Part shown: positions 1-6,522 of the stretch, piece after piece
Numbering within the stretch: the stretch's first letter is position 1
Layout: each line of letters starts with the position of its first letter
Source: an uncultured Anaerolineae bacterium
GTDB taxonomy: Bacteria > Chloroflexota > Anaerolineae > B4-G1 > DUEL01
Direction: 5' to 3'
Length of the DNA: 10,093 bases
NCBI GenBank assembly: GCA_937942115.1
Contig: CALDFY010000337.1
Coordinates: 1 to 10,093 of the forward strand
Position numbers and translations under genes: made by a program
Notes under the pieces: model-generated
What the model was told of the DNA's origin: nothing
Database searches by the model: none
Seen by the model: the letters and a program-made list of their open reading frames with translations, nothing else

Positions 1-178
1 CAGCGGAGTGGCGTCTACGGCACTCCACTTCGTTTCGTGCCTTACTACGAACCGTTCGTAGTGAGCCACGAAGCGTAGCGGAGTGGCGTTTGTAGTCGCT
101 CGTAGTGAGCCACGAAGCGTAGCGGAGTGGCGTTTGTAGTCGCTCGTAGTAAGCCACGGAGCGCAGCGGAGGGGCGTC
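1..178. repeat. 44-bp direct repeat family with an inverted copy
   Basis: Two essentially identical 44-bp units lie head to tail at 57-100 and 101-144, each starting cgtagtgagccacgaagcg. A degraded third copy begins at 145 and fades near 176, and positions 1-16 look like the end of another unit. Positions 20-50 are an inverted, diverged copy that pairs with 56-86 across a 5-base loop (51-55), with about five mismatches or wobbles, so the left part can form a long hairpin. The block lies just past the 3' end of the kinase gene. It resembles intergenic repeat families rather than a gene; any reading frame here is incidental. Confidence 0.8.
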
Positions 179-180
179 CG

Positions 181-212
181 GTTGCGGCGGCGGCCCGAAG
201 GGCCGCCGCAAC
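181..212 (-). terminator. GC-rich hairpin after the kinase gene
   Basis: The 10-base arms gttgcggcgg (181-190) and ccgccgcaac (203-212) are perfectly complementary, with a small inner stem ggccc/gggcc. The hairpin lies 13 bases past the kinase stop codon on the minus strand, a natural place for a transcription terminator. There is no T-run after it on the minus strand, so intrinsic termination is not certain; it could be a 3'-end stabilising hairpin. Confidence 0.5.
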
Positions 213-225
213 GCGGACCCTCCCC

Positions 226-1893
226 TCACCTCCGCCCAGAGCGGAGAATGGAGAGGATCAGCCAGAGCCCCACCACGCTGGCCAGGGCGAAGCCCAGAAT
301 GACCAGCGCGGTAATCAGGCCGCCCCGCTCCGCCAGATGAAAGGCCGGCACCAGCAACGCCAGCCCCACAATCAGCGCCGCCAGCAGAATGCTGAGGGCC
401 AGCCGGTTCGCCAGCCGGTCCAGATAGACCAGCGCCCGCCCCAACTCCTGATGCCGCAGACTGACCTCTAACTCCCCCCGCTCCGCCCGGGCCAGCAACT
501 GCATCCCCGTCCGGGGGAGCATATCCAGCAACTGGACCCAGTCCCCCATCCCCCGGACCAGCGAGGGCATCCAGGCGCTCGGGGAGGCCATCTCCCGCAT
601 AAACCGCTGCACGTAGGGCCGGGAGACGGCGAACATATCAAAGTCCGGCACCAATTTTAACCCCACCCCCTCCATCATCGCCAGCGTCTTGCCCAGAAGC
701 CAGAGTTCGGAGGGAAGACGCAGGTGGTAGCGGAAGGCGATGGGCATCGCCTCCTCCATCACGTCCCGCGCCCGGATCGCCTTCAGCGGCAACCCGGCGT
801 ACTTGCGCAAGAATCGCCCAATGTCGTGCTGAAGTCCGATCCGGTCCACCGCCCCGCCCACCGCGCCCATCCGGACCAACTGGTCCACCACCGCCTCCTC
901 GTCCAGTTGGACCATTGCGATGTAGAGGCGGACCAGGTCGGTTCGGGTGCGGCGGCTGAGATACCCCACCATCCCGAAATCCATCGCCCCGATGACCTCT
1001 CCGGGCATGACGAAGAAATTGCCCGGATGGGGGTCGGCGTGGAAGAAACCGTCTTCCAGAACCTCTTTGATGACCATCCGGGCCGCGTGGAGGCCGATGC
1101 GGTAGCGGTCATACCCGGCCGCGTCCAGCGCAGCGATGTCGTCTATCTTGATGCCGCGAATCCGCTCCATCACCAGCACCCGGCGGGTGGTGTACTCCCA
1201 GTAGACCTTCGGGATGTAGAGGTACGGCTCGTCGGCGAAGTTGGCCCGGAACCGGTCGGCGTTGTGCCCTTCCCGGTAGAAATCCAGTTCCCCCCGCAGG
1301 GTGGCGGCGAATTCCTCCACGATGCCCGGCAGGTCGTAGAGTTCGCCCAGAGGGGTGCGCGTCTGCAGGAGACGGGCGCCGTCGGCCAGAATATCCAGGT
1401 CTACGTTGACGGTTTCCTCCACGTTGGGGCGCTGGATTTTGACGACAACCTCCGACCCATCGGGGAGGGTGGCGGCGTGGACCTGGGCCAGGGACGCGGC
1501 CGCGATCGGTTCGGGGGACAGCGTGGCGAACACCTCTTCGGGGGGCGCGCCCAGTTCGGCCTCCAGCAGGGCGCGCACCGGTTCCCAGGGCGCCGGAGGG
1601 ACCGTATCCTGGAGTTTGGCCAGTTCGGCGACGTAGGCAGGGGGGAGAAGGTCGGGACGGGTGCTCAGCACCTGTCCCAGTTTGATAAAGGTGGGGCCCA
1701 GTTCTTCCAGCGCCATCCGCAGTCGCTGGGGCGGGCCGAGGACGGGGCGCCGACGCAGGACGCGGGCCAGAGGGGAAACCGGAGCCGCCCCCAGGAGGTC
1801 CAGCAGTTCACCGAAACCGTGGCGCGCCAGAACCTGGGCAATCTGCTGGAAGCGGCGCAGGTGGCGCACGCCCCGAATCGGCAGGATGGACAT
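226..1893 (-). CDS. ABC1/AarF/UbiB-family atypical kinase
   Basis: A 555-residue protein of the ABC1 (UbiB/AarF/COQ8) family of atypical protein-kinase-like ATPases, linked in other organisms to ubiquinone or other isoprenoid lipid metabolism. The family signatures are all visible: KLGQ at 71-74 with the following STRPDLLPP, the alanine-rich AAAS loop at 131-134 in place of a glycine loop, VKIQRP at 151-156 (K152 is the likely nucleotide-binding lysine), ELDF at 202-205, the catalytic-loop HADPHPGN at 285-292 and the DFG metal-binding triplet at 305-307. The last 60 residues hold two hydrophobic segments, as in membrane-anchored family members. The ATG at 1893 is preceded by a good Shine-Dalgarno (gaggtgaa). 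The gene lies 55 bases after the patatin gene, so it is probably co-transcribed with it. The substrate cannot be read from sequence, so no gene symbol is given. Confidence 0.95.
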   Translation of the reverse strand: MSILPIRGVRHLRRFQQIAQVLARHGFGELLDLLGAAPVSPLARVLRRRPVLGPPQRLRMALEELGPTFIKLGQVLSTRPDLLPPAYVAELAKLQDTVPPAPWEPVRALLEAELGAPPEEVFATLSPEPIAAASLAQVHAATLPDGSEVVVKIQRPNVEETVNVDLDILADGARLLQTRTPLGELYDLPGIVEEFAATLRGELDFYREGHNADRFRANFADEPYLYIPKVYWEYTTRRVLVMERIRGIKIDDIAALDAAGYDRYRIGLHAARMVIKEVLEDGFFHADPHPGNFFVMPGEVIGAMDFGMVGYLSRRTRTDLVRLYIAMVQLDEEAVVDQLVRMGAVGGAVDRIGLQHDIGRFLRKYAGLPLKAIRARDVMEEAMPIAFRYHLRLPSELWLLGKTLAMMEGVGLKLVPDFDMFAVSRPYVQRFMREMASPSAWMPSLVRGMGDWVQLLDMLPRTGMQLLARAERGELEVSLRHQELGRALVYLDRLANRLALSILLAALIVGLALLVPAFHLAERGGLITALVILGFALASVVGLWLILSILRSGRR

Positions 1894-1919
1894 TTCACCT
1901 CACTACCGACGGCAACCGG

Positions 1920-1943
1920 AGGACAACTCCTCGCAATTGTCCT
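1920..1943 (-). other. small hairpin between lipase and kinase genes
   Basis: Arms aggacaa (1920-1926) and ttgtcct (1937-1943) pair perfectly over a 10-base loop. They fall in the 55-base gap between the lipase stop and the kinase ribosome-binding site. It could tune mRNA processing or read-through; there is no T-run to support a terminator. Confidence 0.35.
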
Positions 1944-1948
1944 ATGTC

Positions 1949-2818
1949 CTACAGCAGTTCCTTCAGCCGGGGGAGGGCGGCGCGGGCGGCCTCCTCCCCG
2001 GCGGCGATGACCTCCGCCGCGCGGGTCAGGCCGGTGAGGACGGTGACGCCGGTGGGAATCGCCGGGCGGATCAGCAGGTCCGGGTGGGCCTCCTCCAGGC
2101 TCCGCCGGTTCACGTCCCGCATCATCACCGCCACCGAGCGCCAGAGGACGTCGGCCATCTCCGCCAGGCTCTCCGGGACGAAGGGGCGGCGCTTCAGTTC
2201 CTCCGTCAGGGAGACCAGAGAGGTCTCGTCGGTGGAGATGTCCACCGCGACCACCCGCTCCGCGCCCATCTGGCGCACCACGTCGGCGGGGAGGTTATCC
2301 AGAAGGCCCCCGTCCACCAGCAGTTGCCCTTCCCGCTGGACCGGGCTGAGGAGCCCCGGGAGGGCCGTTGTCGCCCGGACGGCGTCCACCACGCGCCCTT
2401 CGTTCAGCACCACTTTTTGACCGCTGTTCAGGTCCACGGCGACAACGGCCAGGGGGATGCGCAGTTGGTCAAACGTGAGGTCGTCCAGGAAGGACTCCAG
2501 GTATTCGGTCACTCTCTGGGCGGAGAGGATACCGCGAAAGGGGAGGGCGCGGTTGAAGAAGGGAAGCAGACGGCGCGGGGAAGCCATCCGCAGTGCTTCC
2601 GCTTCTATCTGTTGCGGGGAAATGCCGGCCGCGTAGAGGGCGCCAATGAGACCCCCGGCGCTGGTCCCGGCAATTGCCCAGATCGGAATCTCCGCCTCGT
2701 CCAGCACCTTCAGCACGCCGATATGGGCCAGCCCGCGCACGCCGCCGCCGCTGAGCGCCAGGCCGAGCCGGCGGGGCCGGCGCCGGAACCACCGTAGCGC
2801 AAGATGTATCTTGCGCAT
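1949..2818 (-). CDS. patatin-like phospholipase/lipid acyl hydrolase (RssA-type)
   Basis: A 289-residue bacterial patatin-like protein, predicted to cleave acyl esters of phospholipids or neutral lipids with a Ser-Asp dyad. The oxyanion-hole glycine run GGGVRG is at 24-29, the nucleophile elbow GTSAG at 51-55 (Ser53), and the second catalytic residue Asp169 in DGG at 169-171. The length fits the compact RssA-type group. A basic N-terminus (MRK...RWFRRRPRR) could favour membrane contact; there is no clear signal peptide. The start is unusual. The upstream phasin-like gene ends at 2838, and three 10-bp repeats then place an ATG in each of the three frames; only the ATG at 2818 opens this gene. 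No good separate Shine-Dalgarno precedes it (aagg directly abuts the ATG), so translation is probably coupled to the upstream gene. Confidence 0.93.
   Translation of the reverse strand: MRKIHLALRWFRRRPRRLGLALSGGGVRGLAHIGVLKVLDEAEIPIWAIAGTSAGGLIGALYAAGISPQQIEAEALRMASPRRLLPFFNRALPFRGILSAQRVTEYLESFLDDLTFDQLRIPLAVVAVDLNSGQKVVLNEGRVVDAVRATTALPGLLSPVQREGQLLVDGGLLDNLPADVVRQMGAERVVAVDISTDETSLVSLTEELKRRPFVPESLAEMADVLWRSVAVMMRDVNRRSLEEAHPDLLIRPAIPTGVTVLTGLTRAAEVIAAGEEAARAALPRLKELL
2797..2816 (-). promoter_or_regulatory. palindrome over the lipase start
   Basis: A near-perfect palindrome with 9-base arms, gcgcaagat and atcttgcgc, and a 2-base centre. In the lipase mRNA it spans the G of the start codon through codon 7, so it could fold over the start site. 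The gcgcaag arm also occurs in each tandem decamer just upstream, so alternative pairings are possible. A role in translation is inferred. Confidence 0.45.
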
Positions 2819-2840
2819 CCTTGCGCATCCTTGCGCATCA
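2811..2840 (-). repeat. three tandem decamers at the phasin/lipase junction
   Basis: The plus strand reads ttgcgcatcc, ttgcgcatcc, ttgcgcatca. On the coding strand each unit carries atgcgcaag, giving ATGs at 2838, 2828 and 2818. Because ten is not a multiple of three, they fall in three different frames; the first overlaps the upstream TGA and only the last is in the lipase frame. Confidence 0.9.
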
Positions 2841-3176
2841 ATCCTGCCCGGCGGATTCCGCTGCCGACTCCGGCCCCCGGGCCCGGGAGAGTTCCTCCAC
2901 CCGCGCGGCCAGTTCGTCCACCTTCCGCTTCAGGTCCTCCACGTCCTGGCGGGAGGGCGGGGCCCAGCGGGCCACCTCGTCCCGGATCAACTTCCGCAGG
3001 GCCTCCCGCTCCTCCTCCCCTCGGGCGACCAGTCGCTCCACCACTTTGGGGGCCTCTTCGGCGCGGACTTCGCCCTCCTCCACCAGTTTATCCACGAACT
3101 GGACGACCTTCTCGCGGGTGACGGTGAGCAGTCCCAGGCCAAAGAGCAAACTCCGTTCCAGCCATCGGGTCACCAT
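2838..3176 (-). CDS. phasin-like small coiled-coil protein
   Basis: A 112-residue protein resembling the short phasin-like group often annotated as polyhydroxyalkanoate granule-associated or phasin regulator proteins. Residues 8-20 (RSLLFGLGLLTVT) form a short hydrophobic segment. Residues 20-68 carry the family-like pattern TREK...VDKLVEEGEV...EERLVARGEEEREALRKLIRDEV as charged helices. Residues 78-97 look like a coiled coil (VEDLKRKVDELAARVEEL), followed by a loose acidic tail. The ATG at 3176 follows a strong Shine-Dalgarno (gggaggtg, four bases away). It is first in a likely operon with the lipase and kinase genes and has its own promoter candidate. No PHA synthase is in view, so an actual granule role is unproven; a general membrane or lipid-body surface role is equally possible. 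Confidence 0.75.
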   Translation of the reverse strand: MVTRWLERSLLFGLGLLTVTREKVVQFVDKLVEEGEVRAEEAPKVVERLVARGEEEREALRKLIRDEVARWAPPSRQDVEDLKRKVDELAARVEELSRARGPESAAESAGQD

Positions 3177-3210
3177 CTTTCACCTCCCGGCATTTGAATC
3201 TACAAAAATC

Positions 3211-3240
3211 TGCGTCCATCCGCGTTTCTCCGCGTCCTAT
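3211..3240. repeat. three imperfect decamers upstream of the phasin-like gene
   Basis: Units tgcgtccatc, cgcgtttctc and cgcgtcctat follow one another between the promoter candidate and the ribosome-binding site of the phasin-like gene, so they lie in its 5' leader. Unit length equals the decamers at the other end of that gene, but the sequence differs. Confidence 0.6.
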
Positions 3241-3267
3241 TATATCCGACAACCGCTGTTCAGTCCA
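3239..3267 (-). promoter_or_regulatory. candidate sigma-70-type promoter for phasin-lipase-kinase genes
   Basis: On the minus strand a perfect TATAAT (-10) occupies 3244-3239. TGGACT, a 4/6 match to the -35 consensus, occupies 3267-3262 with a 17-base spacer. The -35 overlaps the 3' end of the second permease gene. The leader to the phasin-like ATG is roughly 55-60 bases. It suggests the last three genes can be transcribed independently of the transporter genes. Confidence 0.55.
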
Positions 3268-4378
3268 GCCGTCGGCTGACCCGGCGGACGGCCCCGAACA
3301 GGATGACCGTCGCCAGCAAGACCAGGGCCAGCCCGTGGAGCCCCAGGTCGCCCGGCCCCGCGCCCTTCAGCATCACCGCCCGGATGACCGTCAGGTAGTG
3401 ATACATCGGCACCGCCCGGGCGACCAGGCCCAGCGCGGGGGAGAGATTCTTCACCGGCACCAGGTAGCCGGAAAAGGTCAGGTCCACAATCGCCAGGATG
3501 AACACAAAGAGGATGGCCTGCTGCTGGGTCCGGGAGATGGAAGAGATAATGACGCCCCAGCCGATCTCCGCCAGCAGGAACGGCACGGTCAGCGCCAGAA
3601 GGAGCAGGAAGGAACCCCGCATCGGGACCTGGAAGCCGAAACGGGCAACGGCAACCAGAAACAGGAAGTTGACCAGTCCGATCAGAAATGCCGGGATAGC
3701 CTTCCCCAGGACGATTTCCGTCCGGCTCAGCGGGGTGACAATGAGCGCCTCCAGGGTGCCCAGTTCCCGCTCCCGCGCCAGCCCCAGCGAGGCGATCACC
3801 AGGGTGATCTGATACACGATGAAGCCGACCTGGGCCGGAATGGTGAACTGCCGGACGTTGTAGGTGGGGTTATAGTCGGTGACCACGCGCAGGTCTACGG
3901 GCGGGTCGGTGCGGAGGCCCTTCGCGGCCAGGTACTGCCGGGTATAGTCGGCGAAGACCGTCTCCACCGTGCTCTGGACGATGCCCGCAACGGTGTCGCT
4001 GGAGCCGTCCACCACCACCCGCACCGTGGCCGTCCGCGTCGGGTCGGAGAGGTCGGCGGCGAAGCCCGAGGGGAAGATGACGGCCACCCGGGCCGTCCCC
4101 CGCTCCAGCGCCGCTGTCAGCGCCCGCTCGTCCTCCACAAACCGCCAGAGCGCCAGTTCCTCCCGGCTGTCCATCCGCAGGACCAGTTCCCGGGTGACGG
4201 CGGAGCGGTCCAGGTCCAGCACGACCAGCGGCTGTTCCTTGATCCCCCGCCCGGTGGCCCGCGCCAGGAGGACCAACTGGAGCATCGGGAGGACGAACAG
4301 GAAGGTCGTCAGCAGCCAGTCCCGGGCCAGTTGCAGCAGTTCCTTCCAGACCAGATTGCCGATGCGATCTACCCTCAT
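3260..4378 (-). CDS. ABC-2 type transporter permease (second of pair)
   Basis: A 372-residue membrane subunit of an ABC-2 type (COG0842-like) exporter. It has one transmembrane helix near residues 22-40, a large outside domain (about 45-180, starting EQPLVVLDLDRS) and about five helices from 182 to 363. The conserved cytoplasmic segment ARERELGTLEALIVTPLSR lies at 201-219 and precedes the helix near GKAIPAFLIG. The frame stays open upstream to an ATG at 4447, but those extra 23 codons are read through a heptamer array. The ATG at 4378 has a GGAG eight bases upstream and gives the expected N-terminus MRVDRIGNLVWKE, so I use it. It pairs with the next permease upstream, probably as a heterodimer. 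No ATP-binding subunit is in the window; the substrate is unknown. Confidence 0.9.
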   Translation of the reverse strand: MRVDRIGNLVWKELLQLARDWLLTTFLFVLPMLQLVLLARATGRGIKEQPLVVLDLDRSAVTRELVLRMDSREELALWRFVEDERALTAALERGTARVAVIFPSGFAADLSDPTRTATVRVVVDGSSDTVAGIVQSTVETVFADYTRQYLAAKGLRTDPPVDLRVVTDYNPTYNVRQFTIPAQVGFIVYQITLVIASLGLARERELGTLEALIVTPLSRTEIVLGKAIPAFLIGLVNFLFLVAVARFGFQVPMRGSFLLLLALTVPFLLAEIGWGVIISSISRTQQQAILFVFILAIVDLTFSGYLVPVKNLSPALGLVARAVPMYHYLTVIRAVMLKGAGPGDLGLHGLALVLLATVILFGAVRRVSRRLD

Positions 4379-4389
4379 TTGCGATCTCC

Positions 4390-4459
4390 AATCCGCAACC
4401 TGCAATCTGCAATCTGCAATCTGCAATCTGCAACCTGCAATCTGCAACCCGCAATCCGC
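4390..4459. repeat. ten tandem heptamers between the permease genes
   Basis: Exactly ten 7-bp units of the form aa(t/c)c(t/c)gc fill 4390-4459 on the plus strand (minus strand gc(a/g)g(a/g)tt). The last touches the stop codon of the upstream permease. The Shine-Dalgarno of the downstream permease (4383-4389, ggagatc on the minus strand) sits in register as a degenerate eleventh unit. The array is similar in style to the short tandemly repeated heptamers known from cyanobacteria. Confidence 0.92.
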
Positions 4460-5562
4460 TACCCCAACCGTTTTCGGAACAGGAGCAGGCTGAGGAGCAG
4501 ACCCCCGATGCCCATCCCCAGCAGGAGCAGGATGTGCGTCTGCAACGGGGCCGGCCCCACGCCTTTCAGGAACACGCCCCGGCTGATGGCGACAAAGTGC
4601 GTCATCGGCAGCGCGTAGGAGACCAGAGTGGAGAGGATGTTGTGGGTGTCTACCGGCAGGATCAGCCCAGCGATGAAGAAACTGGGGACGAAGAAGACCG
4701 TCAGCACCAGCAGCATAGCCGTCTGCTGGTTGCGGACGAAGTTGGCGACGATGAGGCTGAAGCCCATTGCGGCCAGAAGGTAGATGGCGCTCAGGAGCAG
4801 GTAGAGGAGAAAATCGCCCCGGAACGGCACCCGGAAGTAGAGGACGGCGGCCAGCCAGACCGGAAGGACCCCCAGGATGCCGCAGGCCAGGTACGCCCCC
4901 AGTTTGCCCAGCAGGTACTCCGCTCCCTGGACCGGCGTGGCGATGAGGCTCTCAAAGGAGCCGACCTCTTTCTCCCGCGTCAGCGCCAGGGCCAGCGCCA
5001 GCGCGGGCATGCAGAGGACGATTGCGGCCAGACCCGGCACCATACTGACCAGCGATTTCAGCGCCGGGTTGTACCAGGCCTCGGAGCGAACGTCTATGAG
5101 GACCGGCGGGGAGTGGGCAGGGCCGGGAGAGAAGGCCGTCACCCGCCGGGTGAGGGAGAATACGGCCTGAATAGCGGCGATGGGGTCGCTCCCATCTATC
5201 ACCGCCTCCACCGGCGCCGGCCCTCCCGCTTCCAGTTGACGGGCGAAGCCGCTGGGAATCACCAGCCCGCAATCCACCCGTCCCGCCCGCAGCAACCCCT
5301 CCAATTCGGAATACGAGTGCACCTGGAACTGAACCCGGAACTCCCCGTCGGCGGTCAGCGCGGCGACCATCCGGCGCGAGAGCGGGCTCCGGTCCAGGTC
5401 CCACACCGCCATCTCTATCTGCTGCACGTCCAGGACGAAGAGGTGGGCCAGCAGAAGCAGGAGGAATGCCGGGGAGACGGTGACCAGAAAGAACAGCCGG
5501 AGGTCCCGGAAGATGTGGCGGAATTCTTTGCGGAGGATGGCGAGGGCCCGACGAAAAGACAT
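4459..5562 (-). CDS. ABC-2 type transporter permease (first of pair)
   Basis: A 367-residue ABC-2 type permease with the same plan as its neighbour. The N-terminal helix is at about 22-44, the outside domain at about 46-165 (opening with MAVWDLDRSPLSRR), and five further hydrophobic segments lie near 170-195, 220-243, 250-274, 281-302 and 340-362. The signature loop TREKEVGSFESLIATPV is at 195-211. The ATG at 5562 is the only sensible start: an in-frame TGA lies close upstream, and the Shine-Dalgarno is weak (tatggaa). It is separated from the second permease by the 7-mer array only, so the two are surely co-transcribed. In known YhhJ-type systems such permeases pair with a fused or separate ATPase and an HlyD-like protein; neither is seen here. 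Confidence 0.9.
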   Translation of the reverse strand: MSFRRALAILRKEFRHIFRDLRLFFLVTVSPAFLLLLLAHLFVLDVQQIEMAVWDLDRSPLSRRMVAALTADGEFRVQFQVHSYSELEGLLRAGRVDCGLVIPSGFARQLEAGGPAPVEAVIDGSDPIAAIQAVFSLTRRVTAFSPGPAHSPPVLIDVRSEAWYNPALKSLVSMVPGLAAIVLCMPALALALALTREKEVGSFESLIATPVQGAEYLLGKLGAYLACGILGVLPVWLAAVLYFRVPFRGDFLLYLLLSAIYLLAAMGFSLIVANFVRNQQTAMLLVLTVFFVPSFFIAGLILPVDTHNILSTLVSYALPMTHFVAISRGVFLKGVGPAPLQTHILLLLGMGIGGLLLSLLLFRKRLG

Positions 5563-5584
5563 ACCGGTTCCATAGGGGTCAGAC

Positions 5585-5609
5585 GCCCGGCGCGTTCAAA
5601 GCGCCGGGC
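5585..5609 (-). terminator. hairpin between small membrane gene and permease gene
   Basis: Perfect 9-base arms gcccggcgc and gcgccgggc flank a 7-base loop. It falls 15 bases after the stop of the 73-residue protein gene and about 22 bases before the permease start. A T-run is lacking on the minus strand, so it may lower rather than end transcription into the permease pair. Confidence 0.45.
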
Positions 5610-5623
5610 ATCTGCAAACCGGA

Positions 5624-5845
5624 CTATTTTCCGGCGGGATTCCCCAGACCGACGATCTGCCGGATAGCGGTCAGAACGCCCAGGCCGACCCGGAGGGCCT
5701 CGCCAGGGGGAATGGCGGGGAGATGCTCCTTTCCCGATTCGTCCACCTGGATGGGAGCGGAGCGCAGATAAAGGTACGCCGCAGCGACACCCAGTAGGGC
5801 GCCAATCATGCCTCCCAAAAGCAGAACGCGGGTTCGTAGGTTCAC
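5624..5845 (-). CDS. small single-pass membrane protein, unknown function
   Basis: A short protein with one N-terminal transmembrane helix (VLLLGGMIGALLGVAAAYLY) followed by a roughly 45-residue tail that contains GEALRVGLGVLTAIRQIVGL and ends in NPAGK. The frame reaches a GTG at 5851, but that codon is part of the ribosome-binding site itself (aggaggtg). The GTG at 5845, five bases after AGGAGG, is therefore the better start and gives 73 residues. It lies between repeat DNA and the permease pair, in the same direction. I do not recognise the family; its place beside other tiny membrane proteins suggests a membrane-associated accessory role, which is inference. Confidence 0.7.
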   Translation of the reverse strand: MNLRTRVLLLGGMIGALLGVAAAYLYLRSAPIQVDESGKEHLPAIPPGEALRVGLGVLTAIRQIVGLGNPAGK

Positions 5846-5881
5846 GTCCACCTCCTATAGTGTGTTGCTCACAGGCAGGGG

Positions 5882-6068
5882 GATGTAGGGGCAACCCTTG
5901 CGGTTGCCCCCCTTGCGGTTGCCCCCCCTTGCGGTTGCCCCCAATGGGGCAGGGGCAAGCCCTGCCCCTACAGCGGTGATGTAGGGGCAACCCTTGCGGT
6001 TGCCCCCCCTTGCGGTGCCCCCCCTTGCGGTTGCCCCCAATGGGGCAGGGGCAAGCCCTGCCCCTACA
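5882..6068. repeat. two 91-bp hairpin repeats in tandem
   Basis: Copies at 5882-5972 and 5978-6068 differ at only a few bases. Each is bounded by 10-bp inverted ends tgtaggggca/tgcccctaca (5884-5893 with 5963-5972; 5980-5989 with 6059-6068). Each holds three roughly 15-bp direct sub-repeats ttgcggttgcccccc and can fold into GC-rich hairpins. The block fills the gap between the 91- and 73-residue protein genes. The gtaggggcaaccc...ggttgcccc module recurs at 6867-6892 and 7039-7064. Confidence 0.92.
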
Positions 6069-6074
6069 ACCACC

Positions 6075-6350
6075 TTAACCCTTCCGGCGGGTCAGCATCC
6101 CGGCGAGGGCCGCCCGGGCCGAGGAAGCGGCGATGATGGGCATCGCGGCCCGGCGGCAGGCCCGTTCCACGGCCTGCTGGCCCAATGAGAGAACCCCGCG
6201 CGCCTGCAGAAACCAACGGGGGAGGGCCCGCCACCAGCGGGAGCGATAGAGGCCGTAGTTCACCGCCGCGCCCAGCGCCACGCCCACCAGCGCGCCGAAG
6301 GCCGCCTCCACCGCCAGCAGGATCAGAGCCAGGTCGCGCAGAACTCCCAC
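6075..6350 (-). CDS. small hydrophobic protein, unknown function
   Basis: A 91-residue protein with a hydrophobic first half: LALILLAVEAAFGALVGVAL at about 7-26, running on to AAVNYGLY. The second half is basic and helical (SRWWRALPRWFLQARG..., AVERACRRAAMP..., ending LTRRKG), suggesting one membrane helix and a cytoplasmic positively charged part. The start is GTG at 6350, preceded by an excellent AGGAGG with a short A-rich spacer. It begins ten bases after the stop of the 53-residue protein, so the two are co-transcribed. Its 3' end abuts the 91-bp repeat array. No family recognised. Confidence 0.72.
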   Translation of the reverse strand: MGVLRDLALILLAVEAAFGALVGVALGAAVNYGLYRSRWWRALPRWFLQARGVLSLGQQAVERACRRAAMPIIAASSARAALAGMLTRRKG

Positions 6351-6360
6351 TTTTTCCTCC

Positions 6361-6522
6361 TTATGGCTGTTTCTCTTTCGGCTCTTTCGGTTTCTCCCGG
6401 AAGACCTCCGCCCAATCCACCTTCGCCGTCACCTGCATCAACACCGCCAGCGTAATGATGGCCCCGATGGTCACCACCAGACCTGTATACCCCTCAAAGA
6501 AAAAGGGGGGATGGTTCATCAT
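6361..6522 (-). CDS. 53-residue single-pass membrane peptide
   Basis: The peptide starts MMNHPPFFFEGYTG, then has a clear transmembrane helix (LVVTIGAIITLAVLMQV) and a charged tail with KPKEPKEKQP at the end. The frame remains open to 6681, but that upstream part reads through C-rich intergenic repeat DNA and gives a Pro/Gly/Arg-rich sequence unlike a protein. The double ATG at 6522/6519 is therefore chosen. No convincing Shine-Dalgarno precedes it, which lowers certainty. Support comes from the protein-like composition and from the tight link to the next gene, whose AGGAGG lies right after this stop codon. Confidence 0.55.
   Translation of the reverse strand: MMNHPPFFFEGYTGLVVTIGAIITLAVLMQVTAKVDWAEVFREKPKEPKEKQP

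Noticed and set aside
2469..2828. An alternative 119-codon frame beginning at the middle decamer ATG
   Set aside because: It overlaps the lipase out of frame, lacks recognisable motifs and has a Pro/Arg/Gly-rich shadow composition.
4379..4447. A 23-codon N-terminal extension of the second permease
   Set aside because: It is translated heptamer repeat (QIADCRL-like) and bypasses a well-placed GGAG and ATG at 4378.
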